In this document: positions 17,815-26,398 of the stretch, in pieces
How positions within the stretch are numbered: position 1 is the stretch's first letter
Layout: each line of letters opens with the position of its first letter
Source: Streptomyces sp. TP-A0356
GTDB taxonomy: Bacteria > Actinomycetota > Actinomycetes > Streptomycetales > Streptomycetaceae
Length of the DNA: 64,000 nucleotides
Reading direction: 5' to 3'
NCBI RefSeq assembly: GCF_001417775.1
Contig: NZ_BBZJ01000028.1
Span: 1 to 64,000, forward strand
The notes under the pieces: generated by a model
What the model saw: only the letters and a program-made list of their open reading frames with translations
Told to the model about the DNA's origin: nothing
Databases searched by the model: none
Translations under genes and position numbers: made by a program

Positions 17815-18527
17815 GACGTCTCCTCCTCTCCGTGTCCGGGCCCGTACCGGGTGGCCAGCAGCCCTTCGCAGAACTCGGTGTTGGTCTCGATGCCGACGCC
17901 GGCGGTACGGCCCCGCAGCAGGTGCCGCTCCATGCCCATGGCCGGTACGGGACGTCCCTGGTCGTCGGAGAACAGGGGTGCCGTCGCGTCGGCGGGCAGG
18001 CCGAGCAGTGCGCGCCGGCGCCGGAGCGTCACCGTGAGGCGCTCCGGCAGGTCGCCGAGGACGGCGTCGGCCAGTTGCCGCATGGTCCAGCCGCGTTCGA
18101 GGAGCCGTTTGCCCAGCCGGGACTGCGCCGCGAGGTGCCCCTTGCGCAGGAACTGGGCGCGCAGCTCCGCCATGCGGTCGGCGTCGGCGAGGCCGGGGAA
18201 CGCCTCGTCGAACGACTTGCCGCAGCCGACGCCGTGGTTGATCTCGTCGGAGGCGAAGTGGTCCTCCAGGATGACCGTGCACTCCCCCGCCCAGGGCAGC
18301 CCGGCGAGGGCGCGGCGCGCATCCTCCACCATGAGCCAGGCGAAGTTGGGGGCGCAAAAGTACGTGGGGAGCCGGAGTCTTGCCTCGACCGCGCCGTCGG
18401 CGCCGACGCTGACGGCCCGGACGAAGCCGAGGTCGGTGATCGGCCGGTCGAGTTCCGGGTCGAGCACCTCCGCCAGGGCCGCGTTGACGGCGGTGACCCG
18501 GTCGACCGCCTCGGCGACGGTGGTCAT
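17811..18527 (-). CDS. MIP18/DUF59-type iron-sulfur assembly protein
   Basis: A 238-residue protein. The N-terminal 90 residues form the DUF59 (MIP18, PaaD-like) domain: LAEVLDPELDRPITDLGFVRAVSV, then LRLPTYFCAPNFAWLMVEDAR. Members assist Fe-S or diiron centre maturation. The C-terminal 140 residues are a lineage extension with a Cys-Gly-Lys (HGVGCGKSFDEAF) segment and Arg-rich helices. It overlaps both neighbours by 4 nt (18524-18527 and 17811-17814), so it is a true member of the monooxygenase operon. Homologous genes accompany mimABCD operons in mycobacteria. Confidence 0.82.
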   Translation of the reverse strand: MTTVAEAVDRVTAVNAALAEVLDPELDRPITDLGFVRAVSVGADGAVEARLRLPTYFCAPNFAWLMVEDARRALAGLPWAGECTVILEDHFASDEINHGVGCGKSFDEAFPGLADADRMAELRAQFLRKGHLAAQSRLGKRLLERGWTMRQLADAVLGDLPERLTVTLRRRRALLGLPADATAPLFSDDQGRPVPAMGMERHLLRGRTAGVGIETNTEFCEGLLATRYGPGHGEEETS

Positions 18528-19528
18528 GCCGCCACCCCGGGCGTGGGGACCTGAGCGCTCTCGGGGACCTTCAGGCCGTACAGCCGGGCGTGGTTGAGGC
18601 CGAGGATCTTCCGCTTGACGTCGGTGGTGAGGGTCCCGTACTCGCCCTGCAGGTCCTCGGGGATCTGGAAGTCCACGAACCTCTCTATGAGCCACTTGGG
18701 GCTCCAGATCGCGTAGTCGCTGCCGAAGACGATCCGGTCCTCGTCCAGCCAGTACAGCAGCTCGCCGATGACCTGGGCGAAGTAGCGGGGCCGGGTGTGG
18801 ATGAACGGCATGACCACCGACAGGCCCGCGTACACGTTGGGTTCCTGCGTGGCGATCCAGCAGAAGTCCTCCAGGCGGGGCAGCCCCGAGTGCTCCACGA
18901 CGAAGTTCAGGTCCGGGAAGGCGCTGGCGGCGTGGTCGATGTCGGCGACGTCGAAGGCGTCCCGGTTCAGCGGCCAGATGGTGGGGCCCTTGTGGACGTG
19001 GATGTTGCGGATGCCGAGTTCCTCGCAGAGCGCCAGGTAGTCCTGAGCCTCGCGGTCGGACAGCTTCCAGCCCTTGGAGGAGCCGCGCCATTCGGCGGTG
19101 TAGAGCTTGACGCCGCGCAGGTCCCACTCGGCGTGCAGCTGCCGCAGCCGCTCCAGGCCGGCCTCGCCCTCGCGCGGGTCGAAGGAGCCGTTGGCGATGA
19201 GGCGGTCGGGGTACTTGCGGGCCAACGCGCCGTTGGTCTCGGTCGTGTTGAAGCCGTGGTGGTAGAACTCGTTGAGGTAGGTCGGCTGGAAGATGCCCCA
19301 GTCGACGTATCCGGTCTCGAACAGGTCCTGGACCAGGTCCTGTTCCGTGTACTTGCGGAACTTGTCCAGCGGCCACACCCACTCCTGGGGGCTGAGGTTG
19401 CGCTGGTAGTCGTAGAAGCAGCGGATGAAGCCCTCGCCGTACTTGTTGGCGGTGTTCTCCTCGCTCGCGTCCCAGAAGTGGATGTGTCCGTCGACGATGA
19501 AGTAGTCGACGCCGTCCTTGCTGTACAT
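18524..19528 (-). CDS. amidohydrolase-2 family metal-dependent hydrolase
   Basis: A 334-residue TIM-barrel protein of the amidohydrolase 2 (ACMSD-like) family: the metal motif DGHIHFWDAS at about residues 13-22, NIHVHKGP, VVEHSGLPRLEDFCW, and the late Asp in FGSDYAIWSP. It is located between the coupling protein gene and the DUF59 gene with a 4-nt overlap. A homologue occurs at the same place in mimABCD/prmABCD operons. Its role in alkane or ketone metabolism has not been settled. Confidence 0.85.
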   Translation of the reverse strand: MYSKDGVDYFIVDGHIHFWDASEENTANKYGEGFIRCFYDYQRNLSPQEWVWPLDKFRKYTEQDLVQDLFETGYVDWGIFQPTYLNEFYHHGFNTTETNGALARKYPDRLIANGSFDPREGEAGLERLRQLHAEWDLRGVKLYTAEWRGSSKGWKLSDREAQDYLALCEELGIRNIHVHKGPTIWPLNRDAFDVADIDHAASAFPDLNFVVEHSGLPRLEDFCWIATQEPNVYAGLSVVMPFIHTRPRYFAQVIGELLYWLDEDRIVFGSDYAIWSPKWLIERFVDFQIPEDLQGEYGTLTTDVKRKILGLNHARLYGLKVPESAQVPTPGVAA

Positions 19529-19543
19529 AGTCTCTCCGAGACG

Positions 19544-19897
19544 TCAGTCGACCGGGCTGAGGTCGAAGTCGATGTATTCGGCGGCGTCCTCGGGGTTGGC
19601 GAAGAGGACGGTCCGGTCGTCGAGGTGGACCATGCGGCCGTAGTGGGTGGACATGATCTCCTCGAAGTCGGACTGGTCGAAGTCGAAGCCGAGGGCCTTG
19701 GAGATCTCGTCGAAGTCGAAGGTCAGCACGCGTTCGCCGTCGACGCGGATCATCGACGGGTAGTCGGTGACCGTGACGTTCTGCTTGCCGCGCATGACGT
19801 CGGCGACGACGTGGCCGTTCTGGTTGTTCATCAGCGTCACGCCACACCGGTTGGACGAGGTGTGGTCCGCGCTGAACGACTGCGGGACGGTGCTCAC
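19544..19897 (-). CDS. mimD: monooxygenase coupling/effector protein (MmoB/DmpM)
   Basis: A 117-residue cofactor-less effector that docks on the hydroxylase and gates oxygen activation. The family pattern is clear: NRCGVTLMNNQNGHVVADVM, then VTVTDYPSMIRVDGERVLTFDFDEISKAL. The GTG start at 19897 has an AGAGGA site 7 nt upstream and overlaps the stop of the beta-subunit gene by 4 nt. It is the fourth gene in the A-B-C-D order of propane 2-monooxygenase operons. Confidence 0.92.
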   Translation of the reverse strand: MSTVPQSFSADHTSSNRCGVTLMNNQNGHVVADVMRGKQNVTVTDYPSMIRVDGERVLTFDFDEISKALGFDFDQSDFEEIMSTHYGRMVHLDDRTVLFANPEDAAEYIDFDLSPVD

Positions 19898-21024
19898 TGG
19901 GCGGTCCTCTCGCTCGTGGGGTCCCCTGGGGCCCGCAGGCCCAGATCCTGGGCAAGGCGGGCGAAGCGCTCCTTGGCGCGGTCGAGGCTGTCCTCGAAGC
20001 GGACGGGCTTCTCGGTGGGCTGCGACCACAGCGGCTGGAGCCGGCGTGCCGCGTCGAGGCTCACCGGCACCCAGCGCTCCAGCCACTCCTGGGCGAGGGC
20101 CTTGTTGGCGGCGCCGTGGGTGTCGTCGCCGAGCAGCAGGGTGAACAGGGCGCGCGTGTAGCGCAGGTCGCGGTCGTAGTCGTTCTCGCCGGCGCCCATC
20201 ACGGTGGGCGTGGTGTAGTCGCCGTTGCGGGCGGCGATCTGCTGGACGAGATGGCTGCGGAAGAGCTCGCCCACGAGGGGTTCGAAGACGATGTTCGCGG
20301 CGAGCACGGCTTCGGCCCAGTCCTGTACGGCGGTGATCCGTTCGACGTTCTCGCGCACGCCCTGCCAGGCCGGGTCGTTGTGCCAGACGTCCTTGTGGGC
20401 GGAGCCGTCGAAGCCGTCGAGCTGCTCCTCGATGTCGAGGTTGTACAGCGCGAGGTCCTGGGCGAAACGGAGCTTGTGGGCGCCGTTCACCGCCAGCGCG
20501 TTGTTGATCATGTTGGTGGGCGCGGAGCGCTGGATCGCCACGAACACATGCATGCCGAGGCCTTGTTCGGCGTGCATCCACGCGCCGACGTGCCGTTCGA
20601 CGAAGGAGGTCCAGGACCTGGTCCACTGCTCGTAAGCCCGCGCCTTGCGGGCGCCCGCGAGGTTGTGCTGGACCTGCCGTACGACGTTGGCGTTGTTGCG
20701 GTAGATCGTCTGCTCCCACTCCTCGTTGGGGTCGAGGAAGCGGTGCCAGTCGGAGGACTTGAGGGCGGTCCAGTCCTGCGGGTATCCGGAGGAGCCGTCG
20801 GCGAAGCCGTAGATCCAGCCCTGGAGGAGGTGGCGTTCGGGGTCCGGCTGGACGTCGAAGGTGACGTCCTCGTACATCGTCGCGCGCATCTTCTGCGGCT
20901 TGTAGTACGAGAACGCGCGGCTGGTGGAGCTCGGGAAGGTGAGCGCTCCCGCTTCGGCGTCGGTGAACTGCGGCTTTGGGAAGCTGCGTTCGGCCCTGGC
21001 GGGCTTGTCGGCTTGCGTGGTCAT
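19894..21024 (-). CDS. mimC: propane monooxygenase hydroxylase small (beta) subunit
   Basis: A 376-residue beta subunit of a soluble di-iron monooxygenase. It has the ferritin-like helical fold without the full iron-ligand set: YKPQKMRATMYEDVTFDVQPDP, then QHNLAGARKARAYEQWTRSWTSFVERHVG and a long helical segment NALAVNGAHKLRFAQDLALYNLDIEE. It pairs with MimA to build the alpha2beta2 hydroxylase. It follows the reductase gene by 43 bp and overlaps mimD by 4 nt. Confidence 0.93.
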   Translation of the reverse strand: MTTQADKPARAERSFPKPQFTDAEAGALTFPSSTSRAFSYYKPQKMRATMYEDVTFDVQPDPERHLLQGWIYGFADGSSGYPQDWTALKSSDWHRFLDPNEEWEQTIYRNNANVVRQVQHNLAGARKARAYEQWTRSWTSFVERHVGAWMHAEQGLGMHVFVAIQRSAPTNMINNALAVNGAHKLRFAQDLALYNLDIEEQLDGFDGSAHKDVWHNDPAWQGVRENVERITAVQDWAEAVLAANIVFEPLVGELFRSHLVQQIAARNGDYTTPTVMGAGENDYDRDLRYTRALFTLLLGDDTHGAANKALAQEWLERWVPVSLDAARRLQPLWSQPTEKPVRFEDSLDRAKERFARLAQDLGLRAPGDPTSERTAQ

Positions 21025-21067
21025 CGCGTACGGCTCCTCGCGTCGATCGGGTCAGGTCGGATGCGGG

Positions 21068-22090
21068 TCAGGCGTCGGTGGAGGTGGTGAACTTGTCGAG
21101 GAAGATCCGCTCCTCGGGCATGCCCTTGCCGGTGAGCAGTTCCAGCGCGGCGTCGCACATCGGCGGCGGGCCGCACAGGTAGGCGTCCGCCTGCGACAGG
21201 TCGCCCTCGTGCCGGTCCACGATGTCGGTGATCAGGCCCTGCTCGTACGTGCCCGACGCGTCCTCGGACAGCGCGGGTACGAAGGCGAAGTCGTCGAGCT
21301 TGCCGCCGAGTTCGGCGATCTCCTGCAGGGCGAACAGGTCCCGTGCGGTGCGGGCGCCGTAGTAGAAGCGGGTGCGGCGGGCGCTACCGGTGGCGGCGAG
21401 GCCGCGCAGCTGGGCCAGGATCGGGGCCATGCCGGCGCCGCCCGCGAGGAGGATCAGGTCGCGGTCAGGGGCGTCGCGCATGACGCAGGTGCCGTAGGGG
21501 CCTTTGACCGTGAGCGGGTCGCCAGGGGCGAGGGCGCCGTCGAGCAGTCCGGAGAACACCCCGCCGGGATAGCGCTTGATCAGGAACTCCAGGCCGCCGC
21601 CGTCGGGCAGGCCGGCCATGGAGAAGGAGCGCCAGTGCCCGGTGCCGGGGACGTTGATGTCGACGTACTGGCCCGTGCGGTACGGGAGTTCGCCGGTCGG
21701 GTCGACGGCGAGCGCGAGGCGGACGATGTCGTGCGTGACCTGCTCAACGGCCACGACCTTCGTACAAACCTCGCGCGGCGGAATGCCGTTGAGGAGCATC
21801 TCCTCGTCGTAGTTGATGAGTTCGACGCTGAGGTCGCCGTAGGCGTGCGCCCGGCACAGCAGGACGTAGCCCTCCTCGCTCTCGTAGTCGGCGAGGGCGA
21901 AGGTGGAGTAGCGCTCCATCTGCTGGTCGCCGTCGAGCAGGAAGGACTTGCAGGAGGAGCACTGGCCCTCCTTGCAGCCGTGCATGAGCATGACGCCCTG
22001 GCGGAACGCGGCGTCCAGGACGGTCTCGTCCTCGTCGGCCTCGATCTCGATGCCGACCGGTTCGAATCGGATGCGGTGTTTGTCGCCCAC
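21068..22090 (-). CDS. mimB: propane monooxygenase reductase
   Basis: A 340-residue electron-transfer reductase. The N-terminal plant-type 2Fe-2S domain has C39, C44, C47 and C79 (GCKEGQCSSC ... LLCR). It is followed by an FAD domain (RSFSMAG, residues about 155-161) and an NAD domain (LLAGGAGMAPI and YLCGPPPMCDAA). It delivers electrons from NADH to the MimA di-iron site. The GTG start at 22090 begins at the natural MGDKHRIRFEPVG; the apparent longer frame upstream runs through a hairpin. A strong hairpin in the 64-bp gap after mimA may set the A:B expression ratio. Confidence 0.94.
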   Translation of the reverse strand: MGDKHRIRFEPVGIEIEADEDETVLDAAFRQGVMLMHGCKEGQCSSCKSFLLDGDQQMERYSTFALADYESEEGYVLLCRAHAYGDLSVELINYDEEMLLNGIPPREVCTKVVAVEQVTHDIVRLALAVDPTGELPYRTGQYVDINVPGTGHWRSFSMAGLPDGGGLEFLIKRYPGGVFSGLLDGALAPGDPLTVKGPYGTCVMRDAPDRDLILLAGGAGMAPILAQLRGLAATGSARRTRFYYGARTARDLFALQEIAELGGKLDDFAFVPALSEDASGTYEQGLITDIVDRHEGDLSQADAYLCGPPPMCDAALELLTGKGMPEERIFLDKFTTSTDA

Positions 22091-22106
22091 AGGGACCGGT
22101 CCTTCC

Positions 22107-22141
22107 GGGGCGGCGACCCCGCGACGGTGCGTCGCCGCCCC
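22107..22141 (-). promoter_or_regulatory. intercistronic hairpin between mimA and mimB
   Basis: GGGGCGGCGAC and its perfect complement (11-bp stem, 13-nt loop) fill most of the gap between the mimA stop and the mimB start. It could slow 3' decay or partially terminate, keeping the hydroxylase message more abundant than the reductase message. Confidence 0.6.
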
Positions 22142-22154
22142 TGCCTCGAATTCG

Positions 22155-23798
22155 TCAGAGCATCGACGGGGTGATGTTGCTGCGGCTGCGGTAGTCCGCG
22201 ATGTGCGCCTCGCGCTCCTCGTCGGACATCTCGTTGAGCGACACGTTGGGGCTGAGGAAGGTGTTGCCCCGGACGTCGTCGAGGGTCCACAGCTTCTTGG
22301 GGTCGTCGAGGTCGAGGTGCGGCTGCGGGACGAGGGTCTTCCCGTCGTCGCGGACATAGCCGAGGTCCTGGACGATGTCGGCGAGGTCCTGGCCGTGGTA
22401 GACGGTCTCCCACTCGCGCTTGCCCGTCAGGCGTCCCATCGACGGCGTGGCGCGGCCCTCGTACTCGGGCCGGAACGCGGTCGTGTCGGTCCACGCGCAG
22501 GTCTCGGAGCAGTAGGTGCGCCACTGCCCGTCGACCTTGTCGACCACCATGTCCTGGCGGATCAGGCAGGGCACCATGCAGGTCCAGCAGCGGTGCGGGT
22601 ACTGGTAGCCGACGTCCTCGAAGGCGATCGGCTTGTTCGCGCCCGGGTGCCGAAGCCGGTTGTACGCCTCCCACCAGGCGCCGTACTCGGCGTACCAGCC
22701 GGGGTACTTGGACTCGAACCACTCGAAGTCCTCGTCCGTCATCCCGTCGATCCGCCAGAAGTTGACGGGCCAGCCGGTGGCGAAGAACTGGGCCACCTTG
22801 TGGACGTAGCCCTGGTCCCAGATCCGCTTCCACGCCTCCTCGACGAGGTCGTGCGGGATCTTCAGGCCGTACTTCTCCAGCGGGATCAGGTACGACCGGT
22901 AGTAGTCGTCGTAGATCCAGCGCCGCCACATCTCCGCGTACGACTCGCGGTCCTTGCGGCGGTCCTTGCTGCCGTACTCGATGAACGTGCCGATGGCCGC
23001 GTCCACCACGCAGTGGTTGTTCCACCAGGCGTAGCGCAGGTCGCGCTCCAGGAGCTGGCGGTTGTCCTCGTCGGCGAGGGCCATCAGCAGGATCGAGTAG
23101 CCGTTGGAGATGTGCCGGGACTCGTCCGACTGCACCGAGTGGAAGACGGTCGGCAGCAGGTAGTCGCCGTTGGCGGCGGCCTCGGCGGGCATGGCCACGA
23201 ACAGGGTGTTGGTGAAGGCGGTCTCGGCGACCAGCGTCAGATAGACGTTGGCGGCGGTGATCGCGTCACCGGTGATGAACCCCTCGCCGAACTGGCGGCC
23301 GATGGTGCCGGCGTAGCAGTTGGCGAACGCCTTCTCGGAGATGTCGAACCCGGCGGGGTCGATGTAGTGGTTCATGTACAGGCGCTTGAGGTTCATCTGG
23401 ATCGTCGAGTGCCGCACCTCGTCGATCATCTGGACCGCGAGCCCGTTGTGCAGCTGCGGGTTCGGGACCGCGCCGATCGCCATCGGCATCGCGCGGGCCG
23501 CGCTGATCTCGGGGAACGGGATGATCGACAGGAACAGCTTCTGCCACTCCATCCAGCGCTGCTGGACCTGGCGGAACATGTTGCCGCGGATCGCGCCGTC
23601 CATGGCACCGTAGACCCGGTTGTCCTTCTCCTCCTCCATCGGGAAGTAGGAGCGCAGGACCTGCTTGAGCGGGTCCTTCTTGGGGGCCTTGTCGAAGCGG
23701 TAGTCGGTCGCGAAGCGGGTGGCCGGGGTGGCGAACGTCGGCTCCCACGACAACTCGGTGATCTTCTTGTGCGCCTTGCTCAGGCTCTGTCGGCTCAC
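22155..23798 (-). CDS. mimA: propane 2-monooxygenase hydroxylase large (alpha) subunit
   Basis: The catalytic subunit, 547 residues. The iron ligands are all visible: E97 (PFPEISA), E127 and H130 (DEVRH), E192 (AETAF), E226 and H229 (DESRH). The sequence is strikingly close to my memory of mycobacterial MimA from its first residues (SRQSLSKAHKKI) to the end, which argues for the group-5 soluble di-iron family (propane hydroxylation at C2; the mycobacterial enzyme also oxidises acetone and phenol). The GTG start at 23798 is preceded by GGAGGAG. The promoter region is shared with the divergent activator gene and contains a 17-bp palindrome. Confidence 0.95.
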   Translation of the reverse strand: MSRQSLSKAHKKITELSWEPTFATPATRFATDYRFDKAPKKDPLKQVLRSYFPMEEEKDNRVYGAMDGAIRGNMFRQVQQRWMEWQKLFLSIIPFPEISAARAMPMAIGAVPNPQLHNGLAVQMIDEVRHSTIQMNLKRLYMNHYIDPAGFDISEKAFANCYAGTIGRQFGEGFITGDAITAANVYLTLVAETAFTNTLFVAMPAEAAANGDYLLPTVFHSVQSDESRHISNGYSILLMALADEDNRQLLERDLRYAWWNNHCVVDAAIGTFIEYGSKDRRKDRESYAEMWRRWIYDDYYRSYLIPLEKYGLKIPHDLVEEAWKRIWDQGYVHKVAQFFATGWPVNFWRIDGMTDEDFEWFESKYPGWYAEYGAWWEAYNRLRHPGANKPIAFEDVGYQYPHRCWTCMVPCLIRQDMVVDKVDGQWRTYCSETCAWTDTTAFRPEYEGRATPSMGRLTGKREWETVYHGQDLADIVQDLGYVRDDGKTLVPQPHLDLDDPKKLWTLDDVRGNTFLSPNVSLNEMSDEEREAHIADYRSRSNITPSML

Positions 23799-23926
23799 GG
23801 GTGATACTCCTCCGGCTGACTCGGCGGCGAGGAAAGAGACGCCTCGGTCGGCCCGGTGGGTGCGGCGGCGCACTGCCGTCCGTCACCGGGGTGTCGCCCA
23901 TCGTGGGGGCGTCCGGTGCGGCCGGT

Positions 23927-23943
23927 TGTCTCATGTTGAGACA
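23927..23943. promoter_or_regulatory. palindrome TGTCTCA-TGT-TGAGACA in mimA-mimR intergenic region
   Basis: A perfect 7+3+7 inverted repeat, 129 bp upstream of mimA and 125 bp upstream of mimR. A second site with the same TCTCA-N3-TGAGA core lies at 26310-26322, upstream of a small membrane-protein gene. It is the likely binding site of MimR, which carries a Fis-type HTH. Confidence 0.7.
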
Positions 23944-24067
23944 GGCGTCTCGACCCAGGGCTGGCCACTGGACGACAGCCGGACGTAACGTTCGAGTAAC
24001 GCGTGAATGCGGACTTCTCACGAACGGCAGCAGAAGGCGTCCTCGCACGGCAGAAGGCACTGAGCCG

Positions 24068-25942
24068 ATGAAACCTGTGGAATCCGTGGAACCCCCGAAG
24101 GGGACGAAGCAGCCCCCTCGCTCCGCGCCCGGTCCGGGCCGGCCCCTCGCGCATCTCAATCCCGTCCGTGCCCGGGTGAAGTTCCTGGAGGGCGGGAAGA
24201 TCTCGGCCTCCGACGTGCGCGCGCCTATCCTGGACTCGTGGCAGCGCTCGCTCTTCTGGGGCGTGGACGCCGACCGCATCGAGGCCCCCTACAACGCCGA
24301 CTTCGACCCGCACTCACGGCTCGCCACGGCGGCGGCCCCGGTCCTGGACCGGCTGTCGGACGCGCTGCAGGGCACTCCGATGTGCCTGATCCTGACCGAC
24401 TCGAAGGGAAGGGTGCGGGAGCGCAGGACCGGCGACCGGGCGTTGCACCGGCATCTCGACGACATCTGCCTCGCGCCGGGCTTCAGCTACGCCGAGGAGT
24501 ACGTCGGCACGAACGGCATCGGCACCGCGGCGGAGGACGGCCGTACGGCGCACGTCTTCGGCTCGGAGCACTTCTCGGAGCGGCTGCAGCGGGTGTCGTG
24601 CGCGGCCGCGCCCATCCGCAACCCGTCCAGTGGCCGTCTGATCGGGCTGATCGATCTCACGTCCTGGCAGCACACGGCCTCGCCGCTGATGATGGCGCTG
24701 GTGCGGGAGGCCGCCGCGGACATCGAGGAGCGGATGCTGGAGATCGGCTCCGAACGTGAACGAGCGGCGTTCCGCGCCTTCCTGACGTCACGTCAGAGCT
24801 CGCGGCGGGCACTGCTCACACTGACCGACGGGCTGCTGCTCGCCGACGCGGCTGCGACGGAGCTGCTCGGCCCGGACGACCATCGCCGGCTGCGGGAGCT
24901 GGCCGCCGACCCGGCGGGGCTGCCCGAGCAGCGGTTGCTGCTGAGCGACGGGCGGACGGTGCAGGTCCGCGGTCGGCAGGTGGAGGGCGACGCCCCCGAC
25001 GGAGGTCCGGCCGCGTTCCTGATCGAGCTGCGGCTGATCGCCGAGCGGGAGGAGTCCGCGCCACGGACGGCGACCGCCCCGGTGCCGCGTCTGGCGGGCA
25101 TCGCCGGCTCGAGCCCCACGTTCCAGGGGGTCGTACGCCGGCTGATACGGAACTGCGAGCAGCGTCGCTGGACGCTGTTGGACGGCGAAGCGGGAACCGG
25201 AAAGTTCGCGCTGGTCAGGGCCGTGCACCGGCATGCGGCTCCGACGACGGCGTTCGCGGTCCACGACGGGGCCGACGTGCGGAAAGGTGCGGCGGACTGG
25301 TTGCGGGCCGTGTTCCGGGATCTCGCGGAGGACCGGGGCACGGTCGTGCTGCGGCATCTGGATCTGCTGCCCGCGCAGGTGCTGAGGCAGCTCGACGGAG
25401 TCCTGCGGAGCACGGCGGGGCGGTCGGGGTGGGTGGCCGCGCTGCGCACGCGTGACCGGCCGGCACTGCCCGCCGCCGGTGACGACACCGCCGCCGGGCA
25501 GCCCGCCGCGGTGCGGACCAGGTTCGACTCCGAGGTCACGGTGCCGCCGCTACGCCATCGCACCGCCGACATCCCGGCGCTCGTGACCTGCCTGCTCGCC
25601 CGTCGCGGCGCGGACGCGCAGTGCACGGACGCCGCGTTGCGGGCCTTGTCCCGGGCGCCGTGGCCGGGCAACGTCCACCAGCTGGAATGCTCGCTCCGCT
25701 ATGCCGAGACCCACCGTTCGGGCCCGCAGATCGAGGCGACCGACCTCCCTCCGTCCCTGCTGTGCCAGGCACAGCACCCCCTGTCCCCCTGGGAATCCAC
25801 GGAACGCGACCTCGTCGTCCAGGCACTCCTCGACCACGGCGGCGACAAGGCGAGGGCCGCGAAGTCCCTCGGGATCTCCCGGGCGACGATCTACCGCAAG
25901 ATCACGGCGTACGGGATCCGGCTGGGGCCGGAGAGCGGATGA
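24068..25942 (+). CDS. mimR: MimR-like Fis-family activator (AcoR type)
   Basis: A 624-residue regulator divergent from the monooxygenase operon. An N-terminal GAF-type sensing region (about 100-240) has the AcoR-like segments ILDSWQRSLFWGVD and APGFSYAEEYVGTNGIGTA. A degenerate AAA+ region follows, with the P-loop GEAGTGK near residue 371. A Fis HTH ends the protein (AAKSLGISRATIYRKITAYGI). The sigma-54 contact motif GAFTGA is absent, as expected in actinobacteria that lack sigma-54. MimR-type proteins activate propane monooxygenase operons in mycobacteria. The start at 24068 is supported by position; in-frame upstream codons cross the promoter region. Confidence 0.88.
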   Translation: MKPVESVEPPKGTKQPPRSAPGPGRPLAHLNPVRARVKFLEGGKISASDVRAPILDSWQRSLFWGVDADRIEAPYNADFDPHSRLATAAAPVLDRLSDALQGTPMCLILTDSKGRVRERRTGDRALHRHLDDICLAPGFSYAEEYVGTNGIGTAAEDGRTAHVFGSEHFSERLQRVSCAAAPIRNPSSGRLIGLIDLTSWQHTASPLMMALVREAAADIEERMLEIGSERERAAFRAFLTSRQSSRRALLTLTDGLLLADAAATELLGPDDHRRLRELAADPAGLPEQRLLLSDGRTVQVRGRQVEGDAPDGGPAAFLIELRLIAEREESAPRTATAPVPRLAGIAGSSPTFQGVVRRLIRNCEQRRWTLLDGEAGTGKFALVRAVHRHAAPTTAFAVHDGADVRKGAADWLRAVFRDLAEDRGTVVLRHLDLLPAQVLRQLDGVLRSTAGRSGWVAALRTRDRPALPAAGDDTAAGQPAAVRTRFDSEVTVPPLRHRTADIPALVTCLLARRGADAQCTDAALRALSRAPWPGNVHQLECSLRYAETHRSGPQIEATDLPPSLLCQAQHPLSPWESTERDLVVQALLDHGGDKARAAKSLGISRATIYRKITAYGIRLGPESG

Positions 25943-26044
25943 CATCCGGACGCGGGGAGCCGGTTGGCTTCGACCGGGACCGGAGAACAGGTGGCTGGGG
26001 ACGAAGAACCGGTGCCTGGAGCGTTTCGCCGGTGCCGGCGATCG

Positions 26045-26248
26045 CTACTCCCGGCACCCCCGGCCGTACACGCTGCGCAGCCACAGGCCGACGGCCTCCC
26101 AGCAGCTCAGTGCCACGCCCGTGAGGGCGATCCCGGGGCCGGCCGCCGCGCCCGCCGCCGTGGCGACGGCACCACACACGGCAACCAGGGCCCCGAATCC
26201 GCCCAGCGCCAGCAGCCGCTCCCGATGTCCGTATGACCGCGTCGCCAT
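26045..26248 (-). CDS. small two-segment membrane protein
   Basis: 67 residues with a short basic N-terminus (MATRSYGHRERLL), then two hydrophobic stretches (ALGGFGALVAVCGAVATAAGAAAG and ALTGVALSCWEAVGLWL). A strong RBS, GGAGG, lies 5-6 nt before the ATG. It converges on mimR. The palindrome at 26309-26323, which shares its core with the one in the mimA-mimR promoter region, lies about 60 bp upstream, so the gene may belong to the MimR regulon. The family is not recognised. Too short to be sure, but the RBS and operator make it more than a chance frame. Confidence 0.6.
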   Translation of the reverse strand: MATRSYGHRERLLALGGFGALVAVCGAVATAAGAAAGPGIALTGVALSCWEAVGLWLRSVYGRGCRE

Positions 26249-26308
26249 CCTGACCTCCGTTGCCTCCAGGCGTCGCTGCGAGCATGCGGGACCGCGGCCG
26301 TGGGCGGA

Positions 26309-26323
26309 GTCTCACTGTGAGAC
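26309..26323. promoter_or_regulatory. palindrome GTCTCAC-T-GTGAGAC upstream of small membrane protein
   Basis: A perfect 7+1+7 inverted repeat. Written as TCTCA-CTG-TGAGA, it matches the core and spacing of the palindrome at 23927-23943. It is oriented to serve the minus-strand gene starting at 26248. Confidence 0.65.
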
Positions 26324-26398
26324 GGCGTCGCGCCGGACTTGGACGGAGCCTTCGAGTACGGCCCGCGTGCCCTCGGCCAGGTTCGTCGAGCCGCGAAT

